Part shown: positions 41,056 through 49,286 of the stretch, in pieces | Layout: each line of letters opens with the position of its first letter | Position numbering within the stretch: the first letter of the stretch is position 1 | Assembly: GCA_035542575.1 (NCBI GenBank) | Contig: DATKLE010000058.1 | Span: 1 to 64,000 of the forward strand | Length of the DNA: 64,000 nt | Reading direction: 5' to 3' | Source: JAIQET01 sp035542575 | GTDB lineage: Bacteria > Acidobacteriota > Terriglobia > Terriglobales > Acidobacteriaceae | Notes under the pieces: generated by a model | The model's database searches: none | What the model was told of the DNA's origin: nothing | Seen by the model: only the letters and a program-made list of their open reading frames with translations | Position numbers and translations under genes: made by a program

Positions 41056-41589
41056 ATGATGGCGAGCCGGGCCCTTTTCACACCTCAGACTCTTGAAGCG
41101 GCACAGTGGTATGCAATCCTGACCAAATACCGTTTCGAAAGAAAAGCCGTAGCGCACCTTGCCAGCAAAGGAGTGGAAACCTTCCTTCCTCTGCTGGAGG
41201 AAATCCGCCTCTGGAGCGATCGCCGTAAGACCCTGCGGATTCCTCTGTTTCCGGGTTATGCGTTTGTGCGGCTGGACTTGGCTTCCCCCGCCCGCCTGGA
41301 TGTGCTGCGAACTGAGGGGGTCCTGCGTTTCGTCGCCTTCGGGAAAGATGTGACCGCCGTCCCTGCCAAGCAGGTCGAAGACCTCCGGAAGCTCTTGTCG
41401 CACAAAGTTCCGTGCTCGCTGCACGCCTTCCTCACCGTGGGACAGCGGGTACGGATTCGCGGGGGTTGCCTCGACGGCCTGGAGGGCATCCTGGAGCAGA
41501 ACCAGGAGAGAAACCTGGTGATTTCCATCACCTCCATCCAGCGCTCGGTGGCAATCAAGATCGAAGGCTACGAACTGGAACTGATCTGA
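41056..41589 (+). CDS. NusG-like transcription antiterminator (RfaH/UpxY type)
   Basis: A 177-residue NusG paralogue. The NGN domain spans about residues 16-115 (QWYAILTKYRFERKAVAHL, TFLPLLEE, PLFPGYAFVRLDL, VLRFVAFG). A KOW-type segment follows (VGQRVRIRGGCLDGLEGIL). Specialised NusG proteins of this kind help RNA polymerase read long surface-polysaccharide operons. Its position near the start of a roughly 19-kb locus fits that role. It ends one base before the GTG of the sugar-transferase gene, so they are coupled. A recruitment element in nontemplate DNA could not be identified. Confidence 0.88.
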   Translation: MMASRALFTPQTLEAAQWYAILTKYRFERKAVAHLASKGVETFLPLLEEIRLWSDRRKTLRIPLFPGYAFVRLDLASPARLDVLRTEGVLRFVAFGKDVTAVPAKQVEDLRKLLSHKVPCSLHAFLTVGQRVRIRGGCLDGLEGILEQNQERNLVISITSIQRSVAIKIEGYELELI

Positions 41590-41590
41590 A

Positions 41591-43220
41591 GTGTCCCCAC
41601 CTGCAGCAGTTGAACGTGAAAGCCACCGGCGGCGAGTTTCGCCCGCCTCGCGGGTGATTCCGGGCGCGCGACCTGCAGCCGGCTTGCCGCGCAAGAAGCC
41701 GCAATCCGCCATTCTGGATGAGCGTTATTGGGCAGAAGAGGATCGGCAGCGACTGGGACCAAGGATCCGGAAGGGCGCTTTGGAGGCACTGGCCGAAGCG
41801 GTGTTGCCGATGCCCTCCATCGCGGAACAGCGGCCCAGGCTCGCGGCCGCGGTGGCAGTTGATTTTCTGGCGGTGCTCACCAGTTTCATGGCAGCGGTTC
41901 ATGTTCCGGCGCTGCTCGAGTTTGCGATTCGTCACGATGCGGCGGCGTGGTTACGGTCTTCCTTCTTCCCTGTCTGTTGCCTGGGACCGTTGCTGCTGCA
42001 GGCTGTGGTGCTCACGCTGCTGGGTTATTCGGAGGGGCTGTACCGGCCCGACCTCAGGCGGTCGGGCCACGAGGAACGAGTCATTCTGGCCAAGGTGGTG
42101 GCCTGGTCCACGCTGCTGCTGGGTGCTGCGATTCTCTTGGGAATCGACGAGATGTCGCTGGGGACGCTCATCACGACCGCGCCCCTGAATTACCTGGCCA
42201 TGCTGGGCGGGAGAGAGTGGCGGCGGCGCACCAAGATGGACGCACAGACCAAGAATGTACGGAACGTACTGATCGTGGGAGCAGGAAAGCTTGCCCGGGA
42301 AGCAGCGGCCCATCTGGCTCAGCACCGCGAGTTGGGCCGGGCAGTGCGAGGATTCTTGACAGAAGGCGGGCCGGTGGGTGGCGACGTCCTGGGGACGGTG
42401 GAGGACCTTGCCCGCGTGGCGCGAGCGGAGTTTGTGGACGAGGTGCTCTTAGCGATCCCAGAGGATCGCGACCTGACCCGGCGAGTCATCCGCGAAGCTC
42501 GTCGCAGTCGACTGGACGTCAAGATCGTCCCCGATCTGTTCGGATTTAAGGCGCAGTCCGAAGTTCTGGAAAGCCTTGGCAGCATTCCAGTCGTCACGCT
42601 GTACCAGGAACCTATTCCAGCGTTTGGTCTGTTTCTGAAGCGGGCAGTAGATGCGGTCGGAGCCGCCACCGGACTGGTGATTTCGACCCCGTTGTTGGCT
42701 GCGATTGCGCTGCTCATCAAGCTGGACTCGAAGGAACCGGTATTGTACCGGGCCGCGCGAGTGGGCAGGAAGGGGCAAGAGTTCCTCTGCTGCAAGTTCC
42801 GCACCATGGTTACGGATGCGGATAAGCTCAAACCCCAACTGCGTGCCTGCAACGAGCGCGAGGGACCCTTTTTCAAGATGGCGGATGATCCGCGCATCAC
42901 GCGGGTGGGGCGGTTTCTGCGCCGTTACAGCCTCGACGAACTCCCGCAACTGTGGAACGTGCTCACCGGCGAGATGAGCCTGGTAGGGCCGGCGCCCACA
43001 TCCACTGGACGATTTCGAGCACTACGACCTCGAAGACCTGCGGCGGCTGGATGTAACCCCCGGCATTACCGGCTTGTGGCAGGTCACCGCGCGGCGTGAC
43101 CCCTCATTTGAGCGAAACATGGCGCTTGATCTCGAGTACATCGAGGGCTGGACCCTGTGGGTGGATCTGCGGATTCTGTGCCGCACCATCTCGGTAGTGT
43201 TGCAAGGAAGCGGGGCGTGA
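41591..43220 (+). CDS. Polyprenyl-phosphate sugar-1-phosphate transferase (initiating enzyme; single-base frameshift)
   Basis: Starts the polymer by moving a sugar phosphate from a nucleotide sugar to undecaprenyl phosphate. The N-terminal part has several membrane helices and a Rossmann-like domain (VRNVLIVGAGKLAREAAAHL). The catalytic C-terminus begins KRAVDAVGAATGLVISTPLL, with KFRTMVTDAD and DELPQLWNVLTGEMSLVGP. One extra base near 42994-43002 shifts the frame; the other frame restores the normal ending (HPLDDFEHYDLEDLRRLD, then TPGITGLWQVTARRDPSF) to the TGA at 43218-43220. As written, the unshifted frame stops at 43099. The GTG start lies one base after the antiterminator stop. Confidence 0.9.
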
Positions 43221-44528
43221 TAAGCGAGCGATTTTCCCCGCCTGAACTGGCGTGTTCCGCAGCGGCGGCAGCAGTGCGTCCGCTGCACGCGTTGCTGGCT
43301 GCGCCTTCCCTGCTCTTCCTGGCCACGCTGGCGGTGATGCTGTTTCGACCACCGGACTTGCACCTCTATTCACTGGACCGGGTAGCGTTCGCGGTGCTGG
43401 TTTTCGTCGTGCTGATGAGCGCCCTGGCCCAGCGGCAGTCGTTGCGCATGACCGACGCGGTGACCTGGCCGATGCTGGTCCTGCTTCTGCTGACGCTCTA
43501 CGGCGTCATGACACAGCCGTACAACGCTCAGAACTGGAGCCTGTTCGCCGCCAAGTGGGCCGTGCCGTTCGTCCTGTTCCACCTCGCCGGTTTGGTATTC
43601 GAGGATGCGACGTCCTTGCGCAAGTTTGAGACCTTCGCGTTGATTGTATTGGCTTACCTCAGCCTGACCGCCATCTTCTTTCTGATAGGGGCGAAGGCGT
43701 TGATCTTTCCGCGCTTCATCCTAGACGAAAGTCTGGGCATCCATGCTGACCGGGCCCGCGGACCCTTCCTGCAGGCGGTCGCCAATGGCGTAACCCTGAA
43801 CCTGCTGGGCCTGATCGCGTTGAACTCTTTCCGGCGGGGGCGCCTGCGGGGCGTGCTCGCCGTTCTGTTCCTGATTGCGTTGCCCCTCGCCATCCTGGCC
43901 ACCAAAACCCGAGCGGTGTGGTTTGTCGTTCGCCGGCTCGGTGCTGTTGTTGTTCCTGGCTTCCCCGAGCACACGGCTGCGGCGCGCGTGCGGTGGGCTG
44001 GTGTGCGCGGGCGCATTGGGATTGCTGATAACCGTTGGTCTTGGCGATGTGAGCGGTCCACTCGGAGACCGGCTGGAGGACCGTTCGCCGGTGGAATACC
44101 GCATGGTCGTGTATGAAGCGGGCTGGCAGATGTTTCTCGACAAGCCGCTCACGGGGTGGGGCGCCAGCCGGATGCAGCCCGAGCTGCAGAAGCGCATCGC
44201 CGGGTTCCATCAGGACGCGTTCTTCATGCACAACACCTACCTCGAGGTGGTGGTCGAGCATGGTCTGCTCGGTCTGGCCTTGTATGCGTGGATGGTGATC
44301 GGCCTGCTCCGACTGGCACGAAAGCGCGTTCCAGAAGATTCGGACGGCGATTTTCTGGATGGGCCGTTCCGTGCGCTCTGGCCGATCCTAGTGGCGGTCT
44401 ACATGGTGAACGCGAGCTTTGTGGTGATGAATTACCAGTTTGTGAACGGACTCCTGTTTACGCTGGCGGGAATGCTGGCGGCGCAAAATCGCCGCGTGGA
44501 AGGCGGAGGCTATGTCCTCGCAGGCTGA
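43217..44528 (+). CDS. O-antigen polymerase/ligase-family (Wzy-type) membrane protein (single-base frameshift)
   Basis: A protein of about 436 residues with some ten hydrophobic helices. The GTG at 43217 overlaps the stop of the sugar-transferase gene (GTGA). The first frame runs to ILATKTRAVW near 43920. There one extra base moves the reading into the frame that continues LSFAGSVLLLFLASPSTRL and ends at 44528. The C-terminal part has GDRLEDRSPVEYRMVVYEAG and the family motif MHNTYLEVVVEHGLLGLALY. It probably polymerises the repeat units. Its 3' end overlaps the next gene by 17 bp. The shift splits it into two shorter readings. Confidence 0.86.
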
Positions 44529-47500
44529 AGCGGCCAGTGTGCTGAGCGCACCGGTCGCGTTGCCGGCAGCGTCGAGGGCTGTCGTTGGGGACCGCCTTGG
44601 CGAGCGGGCTTCGGAACGAGGGCTCTCCCCCGCGGCATCGTTTTCTCATCTTGCCACAGCCGGGGCCGGCTACCTTGCGATCCGTTACGGGCTCGGCGTT
44701 CTGGTCAGCCTGGGCAACATGCTGGTGCTGACCTGGTGGATTGGTCCGCACGCGTATGGGGTGTTTGTCACCGCCATCAGCCTGGTCGCGTTCCTGGCGA
44801 GCCTGGGGCGTGCGGGAGTGGACACCTACCTGGTGCGGCGAGCGGCCGCGCCCGACGCGCGACTCTACGGCATCGCCGCCACCGTGATTCTTGCTGTCTC
44901 GGCAGGCCTGGTGCTGGCCGGAGCGGGATTGGCCCCCTTGCTGGTGCGCTGGTACGGAAGTCGTGAGTTCGTGGCGCCTTACCTGGTGCTGCTTTGCAAC
45001 CTTCCGATTGTTGGCTTGACAGGGGTGCCTACAGCCAAGCTCGAGCGAGAGCTTAACTTTCGGACCGTCGCGGGAATTGAGCTGGCAGGACAAGCCGTGG
45101 GCCTGGTGCTTTCGCTGGTGTTGGCGTTGTCAGGAATGGGGGTGTGGGCGCCGGTAGGTGGGCAAATAGCATGGCAAGCCTTCCTACTGATTGCTGTGTA
45201 TTGGGCGGCGCGGCTGCTTCCGCGGCTGCAGTTCGACTGGCGCGAAGCGCGGGAGATGCTGTCGTTTGGCATCGGGGTGAGCGCTTCCATGCGGGCCTGG
45301 CAGCTGCGGACGCTGGTGAATCCGCTGCTCGTGGGACGCTTTGCCGGGGCCGAGGGCGTAGCCTTCGTGGGGCTGGCCATTCGCATCGCCGAGGCGCTCG
45401 GGTCGGTGCGTTTGGCAGCGGGACGCCTGGCAATTGCGGCGCTGGCGCGTTTGCAAGACCGGCGAGAAGAGTTCCGCCGCGCCCTGCAGCGAGCGCTCTT
45501 CCTCCAGGTCATGACGCTGGGGCCGCTGCTGGGCGGGTTTGCGCTGGTGGGGCCGCTGGTCGTCCGCCATGTGATCGGGGTGAGGTGGATGCCGAGCCTG
45601 GCGGTGTTTCCTTTCATCGCCGCCGGCGTGCTGGTGAATTCGATCTACAACCTCCAGGCGTCGGCGTTGTTCGTGATGGGGCGGCAGTGGCTCGTAATGC
45701 GCTCCTACCTGACCCACGTACTCCTGCTGGGAGCGGGAACGCTGCTCCTGCTGCCGCGACTTGGCATCACCGCCTATGGCTGGGCAGAGTTGCTGGCCTG
45801 TGCCGCCTATTTCATGATTCAAGCTGGCTTGGCAAAAACGGCAGCCATCTCGTATCGCAGGCTGGCGCCCTGGCTCGCCATTTTTCTGGCGCTGGTGTTC
45901 GCGCCGGCTTTGCACAACTGGACCGCGGCACTGTGGCTGCCAATGGTGGGAGCAGCAACGGCGTGGGAGTGGAGACAGGCTCCTGCCACAAAGAGCCTGC
46001 GCAACCTTTTCGAGTGCCAGATCCGAGGCAGACACCTCCAGCGCCTGCGGAGCTTTGTTGCCAAGGCCCGCCAGCGCGGCTGGCCGTATCTGCAGGCGGT
46101 AGCGATCTACAGTGTGCGCAGCCGGGCTTACCGCTTGCAGTTGAGGTTGCAGCGGGCGATTGAAATTTCCAATCGTGGGCAGATTGCCGCGCTTCGCCGG
46201 CGTTCTTGGCATCGGAGACGGCACAAGGCGGGCGCGGACGGCATCGGACCGGTCTTCCATTTCAACGCCGCCGACATTCCACGAATCATTCTCTCCATCC
46301 CCGCAGAGTTGAGACGCAAGACTATCGCCCGCGCCGATGCCGTCATGGAGCAGCGCTTCGTCTTCCGGGGCCGGGAGCAGGCGTTTCCCGGCGTGGTGGA
46401 CTGGAATGCCTGCCCGAACGGAAATCTCTCCTGGCAATGGGACCTCAACCGGCACGCATTCTTTCTGACCCTGGCAACCTCTTATTACTACACCCGTGAT
46501 ACACGATATCTCGGGAAGCTGGCCGCGATGTGGACCGACTGGATTGAGCGGAATCCAGTGGGCAAGGGGGCAGCCTGGACGTACCCCTTCGAAGTTGCGG
46601 CCCGGCTGCAGAACTGGATCTGGGCCTATTTCCTGCTGCTCTACTCCGGCGGCGTCAATGAAGGGCATCTCGACGCGATTGCCGCGGCCCTGCGAGCCCA
46701 CGGAACCTACCTCAACTGCAATCTGGAGTATCACTGGCCCAACAATCATCTCTTGCTGGAGGCCAAAGCGCTGTACGAATACGCTCTGCTGTTCCCACAG
46801 TATCGCGAGACGGAAAAATATCTCACGCGGGCCGGGCGCGCGCTCCGGCATGAGGTGCCCAGGCAGGTGTTGCCCGACGGAGCACACTCGGAGCTGTGCT
46901 CCATGTATCACCGAATTCTGGCCGGCGAACTGGGCGAACTCGCGTTGCTCTGCCGGCGCAACCGCAGGCCTCTTCCGTCCATAGTCGAGCAGCGCGTGGA
47001 AAGGTTAGTGGAATTCTCACGGGCATTGTTGCGTGAGGACGGCAGCATGCCGCTGCTGGGGGACTCGGCAATGGACGACGTGCAGATTCGCTTCGATCCG
47101 GCCCGCCAGGACCACTCCGATCTGAACTACTGGCTGCGGCAGCCGGAACACGAGGTGGCCACAGAGCGCGGGGTTGGGGCAGCGCCCGAGCTGAAAATCT
47201 TCTCCGAAGCGGGCTACGCCTTCGTGCGCGGCGGCGAGGGCGCGCGCCGATTTCATCTTACCTTCGACTTTGGCCGGGTCAGCCGTTGTCCTGCCGGGAA
47301 CCATGCTCACTGCGATGCGTTGAGTCTTGAGCTGTTTGCCGGCGGCCGGGCGCTGGTGATCGATCCCGGAGTGTATTTGCCCTGGAACGACGGAGAACGT
47401 TGGGCGCGCCATTTTCGCAGTACCGCAGCCCACAACACGCTCGTCGTGGATGGCAGGGAACAATCGGAACTTTGCGCTTACGCTGACGTTCGGCAAGAGG

Positions 47501-48039
47501 CACAAACCCAACTGCTCGGTTATTCCGTTAGCGGCGATGCGGCCTCGGTTTCTGCCGAATGCAGGCCTTATTGGGCGGCAGATGAACACATCTCTCACCG
47601 TCGAGAAGTCTGCTGTCACACAGGTGGCACTGTGCGCATCCGCGATCAGGTAGTGGGCAGTGGAGCGCATCACCTGGAATGGTCATTCCATTTTGCGCCT
47701 GGAATCGATGTGCGGGAGATGGCGCCGGGAAAACTGGCGGCCAGGATGGCGGACACGAAAACCGAGGTATTTCGCATGGAAGTAAGCGGCGATCCACCGA
47801 GTCTCAGGTTGGCGCGCGGTGAGACCGACCCGCTGCGGGGCTGGGTGGCGCGGCATTCGTCCGAGGTATTGCCAGCATACACGGCAGTGTACTCCCTGAA
47901 AGCACTCTTGCCGCTCGAGATTGAGTTTCACTTTGAGTTGACCGGTGAGGAGCCTGCGGAAAGCACGCCCGCTTCCGCCGAAGAGCCGGTGAACATTGTC
48001 TCCCAACAGGAGCCCGCTCCATTGTCCGTTCTGCATTGA
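44512..48039 (+). CDS. Fusion of a Wzx-like flippase and a heparinase II/III-like domain
   Basis: A 1175-residue protein in one uninterrupted frame, with GGAGG before the ATG. Residues about 45-490 form a polysaccharide flippase of 12 or so helices (AIRYGLGVLVSLGNMLVLTW, PTAKLERELNFRTVAGIEL). After a basic linker (about 490-575) the C-terminal half has the helical toroid (FHFNAADIPRIIL, WQWDLNRHAFFLTLATSYYY, WPNNHLLLEAKALYEYALLF) and beta-sandwich (RCPAGNHAHCDALSLELFAG, STAAHNTLVVDGREQS) of heparinase II/III enzymes. Usually these are separate genes. The fused enzyme part may lie on the cytoplasmic or periplasmic face depending on helix count. It suggests a uronic-acid-type polymer processed during export. 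Confidence 0.9.
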   Translation: MSSQAEAASVLSAPVALPAASRAVVGDRLGERASERGLSPAASFSHLATAGAGYLAIRYGLGVLVSLGNMLVLTWWIGPHAYGVFVTAISLVAFLASLGRAGVDTYLVRRAAAPDARLYGIAATVILAVSAGLVLAGAGLAPLLVRWYGSREFVAPYLVLLCNLPIVGLTGVPTAKLERELNFRTVAGIELAGQAVGLVLSLVLALSGMGVWAPVGGQIAWQAFLLIAVYWAARLLPRLQFDWREAREMLSFGIGVSASMRAWQLRTLVNPLLVGRFAGAEGVAFVGLAIRIAEALGSVRLAAGRLAIAALARLQDRREEFRRALQRALFLQVMTLGPLLGGFALVGPLVVRHVIGVRWMPSLAVFPFIAAGVLVNSIYNLQASALFVMGRQWLVMRSYLTHVLLLGAGTLLLLPRLGITAYGWAELLACAAYFMIQAGLAKTAAISYRRLAPWLAIFLALVFAPALHNWTAALWLPMVGAATAWEWRQAPATKSLRNLFECQIRGRHLQRLRSFVAKARQRGWPYLQAVAIYSVRSRAYRLQLRLQRAIEISNRGQIAALRRRSWHRRRHKAGADGIGPVFHFNAADIPRIILSIPAELRRKTIARADAVMEQRFVFRGREQAFPGVVDWNACPNGNLSWQWDLNRHAFFLTLATSYYYTRDTRYLGKLAAMWTDWIERNPVGKGAAWTYPFEVAARLQNWIWAYFLLLYSGGVNEGHLDAIAAALRAHGTYLNCNLEYHWPNNHLLLEAKALYEYALLFPQYRETEKYLTRAGRALRHEVPRQVLPDGAHSELCSMYHRILAGELGELALLCRRNRRPLPSIVEQRVERLVEFSRALLREDGSMPLLGDSAMDDVQIRFDPARQDHSDLNYWLRQPEHEVATERGVGAAPELKIFSEAGYAFVRGGEGARRFHLTFDFGRVSRCPAGNHAHCDALSLELFAGGRALVIDPGVYLPWNDGERWARHFRSTAAHNTLVVDGREQSELCAYADVRQEAQTQLLGYSVSGDAASVSAECRPYWAADEHISHRREVCCHTGGTVRIRDQVVGSGAHHLEWSFHFAPGIDVREMAPGKLAARMADTKTEVFRMEVSGDPPSLRLARGETDPLRGWVARHSSEVLPAYTAVYSLKALLPLEIEFHFELTGEEPAESTPASAEEPVNIVSQQEPAPLSVLH

Positions 48040-49286
48040 TGTCCACGGTTGCCTACCTCGCCAATCAGTTGCCCTCTCCGGTTGAACCTTACCTTGTGGA
48101 GGAAATCCAGGAACTCCGGCGCCGAGGAGTGAGTGTGATCCCATGCAGCGCGCGACGGCCGCAGGCTGCGGCGCTCGACCGTGAACTGGCAATTCTCTCG
48201 GCAGAAACGCTGTGCCTGCAACCGCTGCGCTTTAGGCTTCTGCTGCCGGCGGCGTGGCTGTGTGTGCGGAAATTTACCCTGCTGGCGGGCTTCTTCAGAC
48301 GTGTTCTGGCGCAGGGAAATGAGTCTGCAAGCCGGCGGGTGCGGGCGCTGCTGCACACCTGGCTGGGGGTGTACTACGCGCTGCTGCTTGAGGGACGCGG
48401 CGTGGCGCACCTCCATGTGCATCATGGCTATTTCGCGTCTTGGGTCGCCATGGTCGCCGCGCGTGTGCTGGGCATTGACTTCAGCATGACGCTGCATGGC
48501 TCCGACCTGCTGCTGCACGCCGCCTACCTCGACACCAAGCTGAAGAACTGCGAGTTCTGCCTGACGGTCTCGGAATTCAATCGGCAGCACATTCTGCGGA
48601 GCTACCCGGAGATCGCGCCGGAAAAAATAAGGGTGCAGCGCATAGGGGTGGACACCGGCGGCCAGGTCTGTTCCGCCGCGAGTGCCCAGCCTGGGAAGTC
48701 GCGCCTGATCATGTTGGCCGTCGGGCGTCTGCACTCGGTCAAGGACCACGCCTTCTTAGTTCGCGCCTGCCGCAGGCTGAAGGACCGCGGCATGGAATTC
48801 CTGTGCCTGATTGCCGGCGAGGGCCCCGAGCGGGCAGGCCTCGAGCGGCTCATCCACGACCTGGGTTTGACAGAAGAAGTCAAACTCCTCGGCTACGTTC
48901 CTCGCCAACAACTCGATTCGTACTACGCCCTGGCTGACCTGGTCGTCCTTACCAGTCGCAGCGAGGGCATCCCGCTGGTGCTGATGGAGGCCATGGCGCT
49001 GGTGAGAACCGTGCTGGCGCCCGCGATCACCGGAATTCCAGAACTGGTGTTGGATGGCAGGACCGGCTTCCTTTATCGGCTGGGTTCACTGGACGACTTC
49101 GTGGCGCGGGTGGAGATGATTCGCAGATCGGGCCCCACCTTGCCGCCCGTCGGTCAGGCCGCGCGCCAGCACGTGCTCCAGCACTTCAACCGGGAGAAAA
49201 ACCTGAGGGCATTCGGCGACTTCTTTGTCGGACACATTACGCCAGCCGCGCACAGCAAATCTTATGAGGATCCTCTACTGCAATAA
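48039..49286 (+). CDS. Glycosyltransferase family 4 enzyme
   Basis: A 415-residue cytoplasmic GT-B glycosyltransferase. The N-terminal acceptor domain includes LANQLPSPVEPYLVEEI and HVHHGYFASWVAMVAARVLG, with LHGSDLL typical of GT4. The donor domain contains VGRLHSVKDHAFLV and LTSRSEGIPLVLMEAMA (the E-x7-E motif). The ATG at 48039 overlaps the stop of the upstream fusion gene (TGATG). It should add one sugar to the lipid-linked repeat unit. The sugar is not predictable from sequence. Confidence 0.92.
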   Translation: MSTVAYLANQLPSPVEPYLVEEIQELRRRGVSVIPCSARRPQAAALDRELAILSAETLCLQPLRFRLLLPAAWLCVRKFTLLAGFFRRVLAQGNESASRRVRALLHTWLGVYYALLLEGRGVAHLHVHHGYFASWVAMVAARVLGIDFSMTLHGSDLLLHAAYLDTKLKNCEFCLTVSEFNRQHILRSYPEIAPEKIRVQRIGVDTGGQVCSAASAQPGKSRLIMLAVGRLHSVKDHAFLVRACRRLKDRGMEFLCLIAGEGPERAGLERLIHDLGLTEEVKLLGYVPRQQLDSYYALADLVVLTSRSEGIPLVLMEAMALVRTVLAPAITGIPELVLDGRTGFLYRLGSLDDFVARVEMIRRSGPTLPPVGQAARQHVLQHFNREKNLRAFGDFFVGHITPAAHSKSYEDPLLQ

